Assembly (NCBI GenBank): GCA_023101485.1
Contig: LVZB01000023.1
Coordinates: forward strand, 1-34,607
From: Pasteurellaceae bacterium Macca
GTDB lineage: Bacteria; Pseudomonadota; Gammaproteobacteria; Enterobacterales; Pasteurellaceae
DNA length: 34,607 nt
Reading direction: 5' to 3'
The stretch's first letter is position 1. The number at the start of each line of letters is the position of its first letter. Position numbers and translations under genes: made by a program. Under the pieces are notes generated by a model. The model worked only from the letters and a program-made list of their open reading frames with translations. It was not told where the DNA came from and did no database searches. Of this stretch, positions 18,818 to 25,482 are shown piece by piece.

Positions 18818-19807
18818 ATGGCAACAATAAGAAAACGTGGAAGCTCTTATCGGGTAGAAATCAGCAAAAATGGGATAAGAAAATCAGCAACATTCAAAAC
18901 AAAATCAGAAGCTAATGCTTGGGCGGTTGATGAAGAACGGAAGATTGAGAGTCTAGCCAAAGGTATTGCTCCTGATGTTCTTTTTCGTGATGTTATTATC
19001 CGCTATCAAAATGAAATATCGGTAACAAAGAAAGGGGCTAGAAGCGAAATATTAAGACTTGGTCGTTTTCTAAAATATGATATTGCCGATCTCTATATTC
19101 GAGATGTCCGGAAGGAAGATTTTGAGGCTTGGATTGCGAAGCGTTTAACAGAAGTTTCTTCGGCAAGTGTAAGGCGTGAACTAGTGACGATTTCTTCTGT
19201 GATTACCACAGCGATGAATAAGTGGGGATTGCTTTCTAAAAGTCCGTTATTAGGTATTGATAAACCTAAAAACTCTGTGGAACGTACTCAGCGTTATTCA
19301 CAAGTGGAAATAGATAAAATCCTTGAAGCAGCTGCTTATACAAAAGAAACTGAAATTAACGATAATTATCAACGTGTAGCGATGGCTATGTTATTTGCGA
19401 TTGAAACCGCAATGCGGGCTGGTGAAATTGCGAGTTTAACGTGGGAAAATGTTTTCTTTGAAAAACGGATTGCCCATTTGCCGACAAGTAAGAACGGTTA
19501 TGCGAGAGATGTTCCCTTATCGTCTGAGGCAATTCGTTTATTAAAGCAGTTGGAAGGCGTGAAAAATGGAGACCTTGTTTTTCAAATGGATGCGGATGTG
19601 TTAAGTACGACATTTCGCCGTTTGAAAAAACAAGTAGGGCTAGAACATCTCCATTTTCACGATACAAGAAGAGAAGCATTGACGAGATTATCTCGCAAGG
19701 TGGATGTGATGACATTGGCAAAAATATCAGGGCATCGGGACTTGCGAATTTTGCAAAACACTTACTATGCTCCGAATATGAGTGATGTCGCAAATTTATT
19801 AGGCTAA
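18818..19807 (+). CDS. int: Tyrosine site-specific integrase
   Basis: 329 residues from ATG 18818 (RBS AGAGAGG). The in-frame extension upstream lacks an RBS. The N-terminal arm-binding domain is TIRKRGSSYRVEISKNGIRK, followed by a SAM-like core-binding domain. The catalytic domain has the first arginine in TAMRAGEIASLTW (near residue 205), HFHDTRREALTRL, SGHRDLRILQNTYY with the histidine, and the tyrosine nucleophile YY near residue 315. Inserts phage DNA at attB. Unlike lambda, it is encoded on the late-gene strand, convergent with xis, and the two stop codons overlap. Confidence 0.95.
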   Translation: MATIRKRGSSYRVEISKNGIRKSATFKTKSEANAWAVDEERKIESLAKGIAPDVLFRDVIIRYQNEISVTKKGARSEILRLGRFLKYDIADLYIRDVRKEDFEAWIAKRLTEVSSASVRRELVTISSVITTAMNKWGLLSKSPLLGIDKPKNSVERTQRYSQVEIDKILEAAAYTKETEINDNYQRVAMAMLFAIETAMRAGEIASLTWENVFFEKRIAHLPTSKNGYARDVPLSSEAIRLLKQLEGVKNGDLVFQMDADVLSTTFRRLKKQVGLEHLHFHDTRREALTRLSRKVDVMTLAKISGHRDLRILQNTYYAPNMSDVANLLG

Positions 19808-20094
19808 TTTATTCGGCGTAAATTAGCTTTACGCCATTTTAGAAAATCACAGGCTTGATAAAATTTATTACTGTTTTTGTCTTGATCAACTGTTACCGCA
19901 CGAGGAAAATCTGGGCGTGAAATGATATTCCGCACAGTATAGTTGTAGGAGCGATTGAGCAATATAGCAATGTCATTTATGCTTAATAATGCGGGACTGT
20001 TTTCAGTTAAATTCGCTAAAGCTCCCAAACGAGCAGCATTGATAATTTCTTTCTCGGCTTTCTCAGATAAGATGATTTTGTTGTTTAATTCCAT
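19804..20094 (-). CDS. Excisionase-like DNA-binding protein
   Basis: 96 residues from the ATG at 20094, chosen for the excellent RBS GGAGGAAAT; an upstream in-frame ATG lacks one. NSPALLSINDIAILLNRSYNYTVRNIISRPDFPRAV reads as a winged helix/AlpA-type helix-turn-helix that recognises DNA, and YQACDFLKWRKANLRR is the usual C-terminal end. Small size and location beside int suggest excisionase and perhaps control of int. Its 3' end contains the GGCGTAAA/TTTACGCC inverted pair. Confidence 0.75.
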   Translation of the reverse strand: MELNNKIILSEKAEKEIINAARLGALANLTENSPALLSINDIAILLNRSYNYTVRNIISRPDFPRAVTVDQDKNSNKFYQACDFLKWRKANLRRIN

Positions 20095-20103
20095 ATTTCC
20101 TCC

Positions 20104-20130
20104 AAAACAAAACCCCACATCAGTGGGGTT
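20104..20130 (-). terminator. Leftward terminator upstream of the excisionase gene
   Basis: Stem CCCCAC/GTGGGG (with flanking AA/TT pairs) and T-rich sequence on the minus strand. Separates the KilA-N gene transcript from xis. Confidence 0.7.
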
Positions 20131-20259
20131 GGTTCATTTCATTATTAAGCGAAAGTCTATAATCGGGTGATTTTCGCACCATTCTTAACTTTTGTGATTA
20201 TCCTGTCATTGATTTCATTTTATTGGGTTTCCTTAAATTTTAGGTAGCAGAAAGACCGC

Positions 20260-20284
20260 TTGGAGTTGCAAGCGGTCGGATTGA
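20260..20284 (-). terminator. Inverted pair of uptake-like cores
   Basis: GACCGCTTG and CAAGCGGTC face each other around GAGTTG, forming a strong hairpin just past the stop of the KilA-N gene. Apl-type uptake-like cores. The short sequence 20131-20259 holds nothing I can name. Confidence 0.6.
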
Positions 20285-20315
20285 ATAAGTTTTTTGTGAG
20301 TGAAGAAAGGGCTTG

Positions 20316-20996
20316 CTAAGCCAACAGTTTTAGCGCCACTCTTGGTTTAAAGCCTCTTGCTTGAAAGGCATTAAAGGCTTGCATTGCGATATATTCGTGA
20401 GGGTCTTGTCGTCTGTCAAAGGCGACATCTGCGAATAAGGGGGCTAACATTGCTTTGGTGTAGCCTAAATTGTTGCGATACTCGGTAACGTGGGTATAAA
20501 CCTTTGAGGCAAAGGGAGAATTTAAGGCTCGCAAAGGTGGTTCTAGCTCTGCCAATAATTCAAGGGTATTGTGTAAAGCAAACCAGTTGCTCAGTAATAC
20601 GTTGCGGTTGTCTTCGCTCATTTCTACTGTGAATGTTAGTTCGGGGATTGCAAGCGGTCGATTTTCAGGAAGATTTTGCACTTCGCCTTTGTGCATTGCG
20701 ATAAAGGCTCTTAATACAACTAAATGGAATTTGGGGTCAATTCACGCTGCATAAGCAATAGCTAATTCTTCGCAAGCCCAACTGCCTTTATTCATACCTG
20801 TTCGAAGTGAAAGATAAATTTGTGTAGTTTTATCTTCGCCTTGAATTTCTTTGATTAAATCTTGAGTTTTTTCATTGCGGATAAAGAAAGATGGCTGATG
20901 GTTTTTATCTGAACCACTAGCTTGATGAAGATCATTTAATGAGAGTAAACCGTTATGTTCACGGATGAATGTTTTAAGAATGGTTAAATTTGACAT
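20316..20996 (-). pseudogene. KilA-N domain protein split by a TGA codon
   Basis: One frame runs from ATG 20996 (RBS AAAGGG) to 20316 and is broken by a single TGA at 20742-20744. The first part is MSNLTILKTFIREHNGLLSLNDLHQASG, then WACEELAIAYAA. After the stop it goes on with IDPKFHLVVLRAFIAM, so the lost residue is almost surely Trp (AAWIDPKFHL is the standard KilA-N sequence). The remaining 126 residues are open and keep ELTFTVEMSEDNRNVLLSNW and ARGFKPRVALKLLA. KilA-N domains bind DNA. Either a fresh nonsense mutation or a read-through TGA. Confidence 0.8.
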
Positions 20997-21210
20997 TTTT
21001 ATGCCCTTTAAGAATTAAGTAAATCAATCCGATCACTTAAGTAGGGTGATCGGGGTTCAACTTACCGCTTAAAGTCGGCGGAGCTTATTCAGATGTCTTG
21101 TATATCGCTCTCTCGCCCCGATCATTGTGATCTGCAAATTTGCAGATCTAAATTTTAGGCATAAAAAAACCGCTATGCTTTCGGATGCGGAAGACCGCTT
21201 TAAGTTGTAA
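20997..21210 (-). promoter_or_regulatory. Structured 5' leader of the KilA-N gene
   Basis: No gene here. On the minus strand, downstream of the promoter at 21219-21248, there are several hairpins: a terminator (21163-21190), the perfect 20-base palindrome GATCTGCAAATTTGCAGATC (21129-21148), CCGC/GCGG around 21062-21078, and CCGATCAC/GTGATCGG (21029-21036 with 21046-21053). A leader of about 210 bases before the start codon. A Hin-type uptake core AAGTGCGGT is at 21209-21217. Confidence 0.5.
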
Positions 21211-21216
21211 GTGCGG

Positions 21217-21248
21217 TTATCTTAATCCGAAAGGGGCGGTGGTGTCAA
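21217..21248 (-). promoter_or_regulatory. Leftward promoter, repeat copy 1
   Basis: Minus strand TTGACA (21243-21248), 18 bases, TAAGAT (21219-21224). The whole 32-base block is repeated with one mismatch at 22339-22370. It starts eight bases past the stop of the 341-residue gene and points at the KilA-N gene. Confidence 0.6.
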
Positions 21249-21255
21249 GTTTAGT

Positions 21256-22281
21256 TTATTCGTCAGTGATAATTGCAGAAAAGGTCGCTTGTTCAACTTT
21301 TCCTGCTCTGCGTTTTACCATTCCGCTGAGTTTAATCGTATTGATGTCTTTAATACGGTCGACAATTTCATTGACGCCTTCATCGCCGAGCATATCAGGG
21401 TCGATATTTGCGGTGAATGTTTCGCCTGAAATAGTACGGGCAAAGATAGAAATTTTTCCTTCTTGGCGTTTAACGCCATCGATGTATAAATCAAGAGTTT
21501 CAGGTTCTGTGGTTGCTTTTTCTTGGGCGTTTAACTCATTCACAATTTGTTGTAATTGTGGTTGTTTGAGCTTAATTTTAGTTGTATTACCCTGGGATAT
21601 CGTTACAGTTTCAGCATCACTTACGGAGCGTGCAATTTCACTATATGCTTTATCAGTGTGTTGTTCAATCGCTTGAATGGATTGCTTGAAGCGTGGATTA
21701 TTACTTTCATTCGCAACGGCTTGAATAGTTTGAAATGCTTGCTTTAATACTTCACTTTCGCTCTGTTGTATAGCTTGGTTTTCAGATGATTGAATATTAG
21801 CGAGTTCAATCTCTGCCTGATAGTCGAACCATTTAGCTCCAACAACTGCACCACCAATACCTATTGCTAATGCAGTACAAGTGAATGCTTTTTGCCCACC
21901 AGTCATACCATTTGTAACCTCTTTAAATAATTTACGCATTGCATTAAACATATCGGTTAAATCTGCAATGATTTCGGTGCAACCTTCATTAACAGTAAAG
22001 ATAACTTCTAGTGCATCTTTTTCTTCTTGAGTAAGAAGTGTGATGTGTGGCTTTCCTGATTTTACTTCTGCGTAAGTCCGCCAAATTTCATTTTGAAACT
22101 CACAGATACCTTTGCAGATAGCGTAATTGATACTGCCATTATAACGTAGTGGATCGCCTTGAATTTTTATTTTGACTTGTTTTAGAAAGTTGAATTCAAT
22201 CTGTTCAAGTTCTACTTTGTCGTTATCTTTCAATCTTTCGACGAGATTTAATAATTCTTCCGCATTTTCGATTTTCCACAT
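21256..22281 (-). CDS. Membrane-anchored hypothetical protein
   Basis: 341 residues from the ATG at 22281; AAGGA lies six bases upstream, but it directly abuts an alternative ATG at 22287. Family not recognised. Seen: an N-terminal acidic helical and beta region (EELLNLVERLKDNDKVELEQ), a central hydrophobic segment TCTALAIGIGGAVVGAKWF near residues 137-155, then a long glutamine/glutamate-rich coiled coil and a beta-rich C-terminal domain (DLYIDGVKRQEGKISIFART). One transmembrane helix divides two soluble halves. It has its own promoter and terminator, and its neighbour is also membrane-bound. Candidate conversion or exclusion gene; function unknown. Confidence 0.75.
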   Translation of the reverse strand: MWKIENAEELLNLVERLKDNDKVELEQIEFNFLKQVKIKIQGDPLRYNGSINYAICKGICEFQNEIWRTYAEVKSGKPHITLLTQEEKDALEVIFTVNEGCTEIIADLTDMFNAMRKLFKEVTNGMTGGQKAFTCTALAIGIGGAVVGAKWFDYQAEIELANIQSSENQAIQQSESEVLKQAFQTIQAVANESNNPRFKQSIQAIEQHTDKAYSEIARSVSDAETVTISQGNTTKIKLKQPQLQQIVNELNAQEKATTEPETLDLYIDGVKRQEGKISIFARTISGETFTANIDPDMLGDEGVNEIVDRIKDINTIKLSGMVKRRAGKVEQATFSAIITDE

Positions 22282-22302
22282 AGGCATTCCTTATAAAATA
22301 GA

Positions 22303-22331
22303 TACAAAAAAAGCCGTTTAAAACGGCTTGT
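22303..22331 (-). terminator. Leftward terminator before the 341-residue gene
   Basis: Minus strand GCCGTTT/AAACGGC stem with TTTTTTT. It lies between promoter copy 2 and the ATG at 22281, so the gene depends on read-through or the terminator works as an attenuator. Confidence 0.85.
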
Positions 22332-22338
22332 AGAGCGA

Positions 22339-22370
22339 TTATCTTAATCCGAAAGGGGCGGGGGTGTCAA
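22339..22370 (-). promoter_or_regulatory. Leftward promoter, repeat copy 2
   Basis: Minus strand TTGACA (22365-22370), 18 bases, TAAGAT (22341-22346). 31 of 32 bases match copy 1 at 21217-21248. Placed seven bases past the stop of the DUF4760 gene. Confidence 0.6.
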
Positions 22371-22376
22371 ATAAAA

Positions 22377-22883
22377 TTATTTGTTTGTTTTAAGTGGTTT
22401 TTTCTTCCAACGAGTCGCAAGCCATTCAAATTCTTGGTAGAAAGTTGGGGCATTTTGGCGTTGGCGGATTTCATAGATAAGGGGGCAAACCCGATCCCAC
22501 ATTCGAGTGATATTGGCGTATTGCATTTGTTTGTAAATTTTTTCTTCAAAAGCTTTATTGCGGATACTCTGGGCGATAAATTCATAGCGGTTTAACAGCA
22601 TTGTGATCTGCTTATAGGTGTCGCTCTGTTTCTCTTTTTCTTTGAAGTAGATTTCAACAAAGGAATTGTTGTTGTCTTTGATTAAGTTAAAGACGGAGAA
22701 TTTTGCGGAGATCAGGGCGTTATCTTGGTTTTCTTGAAGCAGTACATCAATGGTGGTGCGTTTTCTTGCCATTCGCCCGTTATGGGCAATAGCAATTACT
22801 GCCATTACTGCAGATAAAATTATGGCTCCTGTTTGTATCCAGAAGCCATAACTTTCACCTAGAAATCGCGCTGTTTCGTCCAT
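22377..22883 (-). CDS. DUF4760-like membrane protein
   Basis: 168 residues from ATG 22883; a TTG at 22898 would add five residues. One transmembrane helix near the N-terminus (FWIQTGAIILSAVMAVIAIA), then ARKRTTIDVLLQENQDN, MLLNRYEFIAQSIRNKAFEE and IYKQMQYANITRMWDRVCPLI, a pattern I recognise from DUF4760 proteins. Role unknown. Own promoter at 22989-23016 (TTGACA, 16 bases, TAAGAT on the minus strand). Probable moron. Confidence 0.75.
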   Translation of the reverse strand: MDETARFLGESYGFWIQTGAIILSAVMAVIAIAHNGRMARKRTTIDVLLQENQDNALISAKFSVFNLIKDNNNSFVEIYFKEKEKQSDTYKQITMLLNRYEFIAQSIRNKAFEEKIYKQMQYANITRMWDRVCPLIYEIRQRQNAPTFYQEFEWLATRWKKKPLKTNK

Positions 22884-22988
22884 TAAAAACCATCCCAACC
22901 TTCATTTAAACCTTTCATTGTTTTTCCTCTTTAATTGATTAAAAGTACAATGATTGCTTTCACCAATCAACCTTGAATAGGTAAAGGT

Positions 22989-23016
22989 ATCTTAACAAAT
23001 TTCCTTTTCTTGTCAA
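22989..23016 (-). promoter_or_regulatory. Leftward promoter of the DUF4760 gene
   Basis: Minus strand TTGACA at 23011-23016, 16 bases, TAAGAT at 22989-22994. The hexamers are the same as in the two 32-base repeats, but the spacer differs. Confidence 0.6.
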
Positions 23017-23021
23017 ACAAA

Positions 23022-23049
23022 AAAGCCCACAAAATAAATTGTAGGCTTT
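23022..23049 (-). terminator. Leftward terminator
   Basis: AAAGCC-ACAA paired with TTGT-GGCTTT; minus strand ends in TTTTTTGTTT. Isolates the toxin-like locus from the DUF4760 promoter. Confidence 0.7.
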
Positions 23050-23061
23050 CTTAAAGAATGC

Positions 23062-23090
23062 TTGATTTTATTAGTTAACTAACTTAAAAT
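23062..23090 (+). promoter_or_regulatory. Promoter of the small toxin-like gene
   Basis: TTGATT (23062-23067), 17 bases, TAAAAT (23085-23090). The expected start, six to seven bases on, falls at the beginning of the 12-bp hairpin at 23094. Confidence 0.7.
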
Positions 23091-23162
23091 AATCTCACTT
23101 TCAACGGACAGGTTGAAAGTGAGTGTGAGGCTTAATCCTTACGCTTGAAGAGGAGAATAGTG

Positions 23163-23231
23163 ATGAATGTTCGTTTAGCTATCATCATTATCCTGCTAGT
23201 CGGATTAACCGTAAGCCTGCCAGCTTACTAG
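23163..23231 (+). CDS. Ibs-like small hydrophobic toxin candidate
   Basis: 22 residues. RBS AGGAG (23151-23155) seven bases before ATG. After MNVRLA the peptide is IIIILLV, then GLTV, then SLPAY and a stop. E. coli Ibs toxins are 18-19 residues with the same plan: a short basic start, an Ile/Leu/Val run, and a -SF-AY type end. Ibs inserts in the inner membrane and depolarises it; the paired Sib antisense RNA blocks its mRNA. Here a promoter with a 17-base spacer, a 5' stem-loop and a convergent antisense promoter are all present. Downstream is the G-rich hairpin at 23242-23261. Confidence 0.65.
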   Translation: MNVRLAIIIILLVGLTVSLPAY

Positions 23232-23241
23232 ACTAGTTCAA

Positions 23242-23261
23242 GGGGGAGTTACCGCTCCCCC
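23242..23261 (+). terminator. Hairpin at the 3' end of the toxin-like mRNA
   Basis: Perfect GGGGGAG/CTCCCCC stem with loop TTACCG. No T run follows, so it may be a stability element or a target structure for the antisense RNA as well as a terminator. Confidence 0.6.
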
Positions 23262-23315
23262 GAGACTTCAAACAATATAGATCAAACGTTGATTTGATGC
23301 AAGAGGAAAAGTCCA

Positions 23316-23498
23316 ATGGCATTATCAAGAACTGAAATTGTTAAACGTAGTGAAACCAAACACGGCATTAAACTCAAAGCCTTTAAACTGCCCATTACGG
23401 TCATTGAGGAAATTGAGCAATTAAGCAAAACGCTTGGTATTCCGCAAAATCAGTTGATTATTCAAGCTTTTCAGCAGTTTAAGCAATCTCACCAGTAA
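23316..23498 (+). CDS. Ribbon-helix-helix DNA-binding protein
   Basis: 60 residues, RBS AGAGGAAAA before ATG 23316. LKAFKLPITVIEEIEQLSKTLGI then NQLIIQAFQQF is an Arc/MetJ-type ribbon-helix-helix, with a basic N-terminal arm. It runs against the leftward operon and overlaps the DUF6378 gene at the 3' end by 20 bases. The inverted ATCAA/TTGAT arms at 23281-23293 just upstream could be its operator, and they overlap the antisense promoter. A regulatory link to the toxin-like locus is possible. Confidence 0.75.
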   Translation: MALSRTEIVKRSETKHGIKLKAFKLPITVIEEIEQLSKTLGIPQNQLIIQAFQQFKQSHQ

Positions 23499-23775
23499 GA
23501 TTATCCACCGTTTCGGCGGTGGTTTCTTCTTCATACAACCGCCCACCTAAATGAGCGTATCCGGCAATATCGACCCAATTATCCGCATAATGGGCGTTGC
23601 CGTTGAGAATTCTACTTACCTTGTGAAGAATCATTTCAAGGGCTTTACGCTGGGTGGCATCAAGGTGAGTTCCGTGTTCATCTATCACATTATCAAGTTT
23701 GCGATTGATAAAGGCGAGTTGATTGAAGTTTCCGTAGTTTTTTCCACGTTGATTGAGGGTTTCTGTAATGTTCAT
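23479..23775 (-). CDS. DUF6378 protein
   Basis: 98 residues from ATG 23775 (RBS AAGGA). ETLNQRGKNYGNF, then ALEMILHKVSRILNG and DNWVDIAGYAHLGGRLY match DUF6378 proteins, which occur in many phages and have a MazG-like look with possible nucleotide metabolism links. The biochemical role is not established. Leftward early operon. Confidence 0.85.
   Translation of the reverse strand: MNITETLNQRGKNYGNFNQLAFINRKLDNVIDEHGTHLDATQRKALEMILHKVSRILNGNAHYADNWVDIAGYAHLGGRLYEEETTAETVDNLTGEIA
23505..23532 (+). terminator. Terminator of the ribbon-helix-helix gene
   Basis: CCACCG/CGGTGG stem, loop TTTCGG, followed by TTTCTTCTT. It lies inside the end of the convergent DUF6378 gene. Confidence 0.7.
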
Positions 23776-23799
23776 TGGGTGTCCTTTTACAAATTTCAG

Positions 23800-23828
23800 G
23801 TAAAAAAAGACCGCTTGTTAGGCGGTCG
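23800..23828 (-). terminator. Leftward terminator with uptake core
   Basis: Minus strand GACCGC/GCGGTC stem followed by seven T residues. Contains ACCGCTTGT (23810-23818). Twenty bases (23808-23827) are identical to 6423-6442. Confidence 0.8.
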
Positions 23829-23829
23829 G

Positions 23830-24105
23830 TTATTTGCGTTTTCGCTTTACTTTACGGGGCAACGTGAGGAAACTACACTGTTTCTCTACTTCATACTGAT
23901 TGAGCTTGCTTTGCAGTTCGGCATTTTCAGTTTTCAGCTTCACATTCTCTTGGGTCAGGCTCTTAATTTGTAGAGCAGATTGCATCGCAGAATCTTCTAG
24001 CGATTTCACTTTTTTGAGTAGCGATTCCGTTTTTAAGACGTTTTTTGAGTGCGCTTGCAAAAGGGTGCGATATTCCTTTCGTAGCTTGAAAATGTTCCAG
24101 GTCAT
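23830..24105 (-). CDS. Coiled-coil hypothetical protein
   Basis: 91 residues, RBS AAGGAT five bases before ATG. Almost entirely helical: LLKKVKSLEDSAMQSALQIK, then LTQENVKLKTENAELQSKL, ending in a basic tail (RKVKRKRK). No family recognised. Between two terminators in the leftward operon. Possible DNA-binding accessory protein because of the basic ends. Confidence 0.65.
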   Translation of the reverse strand: MTWNIFKLRKEYRTLLQAHSKNVLKTESLLKKVKSLEDSAMQSALQIKSLTQENVKLKTENAELQSKLNQYEVEKQCSFLTLPRKVKRKRK

Positions 24106-24125
24106 AAATTATCCTTTGGGTGTTA

Positions 24126-24147
24126 AAAAGCCCCTTTCGGGGCGTAA
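24126..24147 (-). terminator. Leftward terminator after the SSB-like gene
   Basis: GCCCC/GGGGC stem with loop TTTC and a T run on the minus strand, directly past the stop. Confidence 0.85.
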
Positions 24148-24148
24148 T

Positions 24149-24817
24149 TCAGAACGGTATATCGTCATCAAAATCCGCTGGCGGTGGGTTGCCTGCTGGG
24201 CGTTCATTATCGGCGTAGCCATCCCACGGTTGATTTTGCGATCCACCAACGGCTTGTCCATAGGCTTGGTTATAAGTACCGTAGCCGTTCTGCTGCGTTT
24301 GTTTGGCTCGCTCATCTTTATCTTTTGTATGCGCTACTAGCCAATCAATTCGTTCGGCGGGGCGATTTTCAATAAATTCTGCAAGCGTTTTACGGCTTTG
24401 TGCAGAGAATGGGCATTGAATCTGGAAGTTGTGGGTTTCTGTCCCATCTTGTTTTAAGCGTAGCACTTTCTGTAAAAATAACCCAAGCCGTTTTTCAGTC
24501 AATTCAGGGGCAACCAAAAAGTCTTTATAGGAAACCGAGGTCAGTTGTTTTACCCCTGTGCAGCCCATAATCGCTTGAATCATATTATGACCGTTTTGAA
24601 TGGGTTCGCCTGTTTTAGTGGTATAGTAAATGGAAAGATAATCTGCTTTTAATCCGTCATCCGTTTCAAAGGAAAGCTCTAAGGCTTTCGCACCACCTTG
24701 GGATTTTGTCCATTTGGCAGTCAAAATTTTGCCAATGTAGGCACCGGTTTCGTTGATAAAGCTCGATTGCCCCGCTTTCACGGCTTGGGTTTGATCATAA
24801 GTAAAAATCGCTGTCAT
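24149..24817 (-). CDS. Single-stranded-DNA-binding-like protein (DUF669-type)
   Basis: 222 residues from ATG 24817 (RBS AAGGAGA). N-terminal domain: QSSFINETGAYIGKIL, GAKALELSFETDDG, then IYYTTKTGEPIQNGHNMIQA. C-terminal third is glutamine/asparagine/glycine-rich and ends in DFDDDIPF, identical to the last residues of E. coli SSB, the part that recruits host repair and replication proteins. Four-base overlap with the ATPase gene before it, so the two are probably made together. Likely partner in recombination. Confidence 0.75.
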   Translation of the reverse strand: MTAIFTYDQTQAVKAGQSSFINETGAYIGKILTAKWTKSQGGAKALELSFETDDGLKADYLSIYYTTKTGEPIQNGHNMIQAIMGCTGVKQLTSVSYKDFLVAPELTEKRLGLFLQKVLRLKQDGTETHNFQIQCPFSAQSRKTLAEFIENRPAERIDWLVAHTKDKDERAKQTQQNGYGTYNQAYGQAVGGSQNQPWDGYADNERPAGNPPPADFDDDIPF

Positions 24818-25473
24818 TGTGGTTCTCCTTGTGGTTGAATGTCCCAATACTCACAAATTGCCTTATCTACTAAGGCTAAATCATTGGGAATATAACTCGT
24901 TTCAAATAAGCCCATTGGGCTTTTTACGGTGTCATTACCGTTGTTTTGAGTGGCGAAAGTGTAGTTGCCATCGCTCACTTGGGTGCGTAGGCAAACGGTA
25001 ACAATTCCTTCTAGGGTGATTTTGTCATCAAGCATTTTGCCCAACGTTTTGAGCTTGGTTCGCCCGAATTCATCGTGTTGCGTGTGAGCGAGAATATAAA
25101 CCCGCTTGTGGTGGGGCAATCTGCCGGCTAAGTCAAATACATTCCAAGCATTGCGCCCAATGTCGGTGAATTTGTCGTAGCCTTTTTCAGTGGAGCGACG
25201 CATAAATTCATTCGCCATTAAGTATTGAAAATCGTCAATAATGATGATTTCTTTCGATGTACGTTGCATTGCTGCACATATTTTCTGGCTGTTGTCGCTG
25301 ACAAAAATTGCCCCCTCTGGGTTTTCTTTGCTTACATAATTCCACCCTGTTGGGCGGAATGGTAACGGTTTGCTGATGACTTGAATTAGTAGCACTTTTG
25401 CCGGATCGAAATGGCGTAAGCTGGTCGATTTGCCCGTGCCACTTTCACCTAAAATTAGGGTTGCAATACTCAT
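24814..25473 (-). CDS. Sak4-like RecA-fold ATPase
   Basis: 219 residues, RBS AGGAGA. Walker A GESGTGKS (residues 9-16) and Walker B IIIIDDFQY (about 76-84). IGRNAWNVFDLAGRLPHHKRVYILAHTQHD is the AAA_24/phage nucleotide-binding pattern, which includes Sak4 single-strand-annealing recombinases. Sak4 proteins act with a phage SSB, and here one is encoded next to it. Probably anneals or pairs DNA ends; not tested. Confidence 0.82.
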   Translation of the reverse strand: MSIATLILGESGTGKSTSLRHFDPAKVLLIQVISKPLPFRPTGWNYVSKENPEGAIFVSDNSQKICAAMQRTSKEIIIIDDFQYLMANEFMRRSTEKGYDKFTDIGRNAWNVFDLAGRLPHHKRVYILAHTQHDEFGRTKLKTLGKMLDDKITLEGIVTVCLRTQVSDGNYTFATQNNGNDTVKSPMGLFETSYIPNDLALVDKAICEYWDIQPQGEPQ

Positions 25474-25482
25474 TTTTTTCTC

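Larger units (their letters stand above)
23094..23267 (-). ncRNA. Candidate antisense RNA (Sib-like antitoxin)
   Basis: Minus strand promoter TTGCAT (23297-23302), exactly 17 bases, TATATT (23274-23279); expected start near 23267. The transcript would cover the whole small toxin-like gene in antisense and end at the perfect 12-bp stem CTCACTTTCAAC/GTTGAAAGTGAG (23094-23105 with 23112-23123), which is followed on the minus strand by ATTATTTT. About 175 nt long. Size, full overlap with the gene and terminator placement resemble E. coli Sib RNAs. Inferred; no expression evidence. Confidence 0.6.

Noticed and set aside
22884-22898. TTG start for the DUF4760 protein
   Set aside because: Adds only five residues; the ATG at 22883 is simpler, although neither has a strong RBS.
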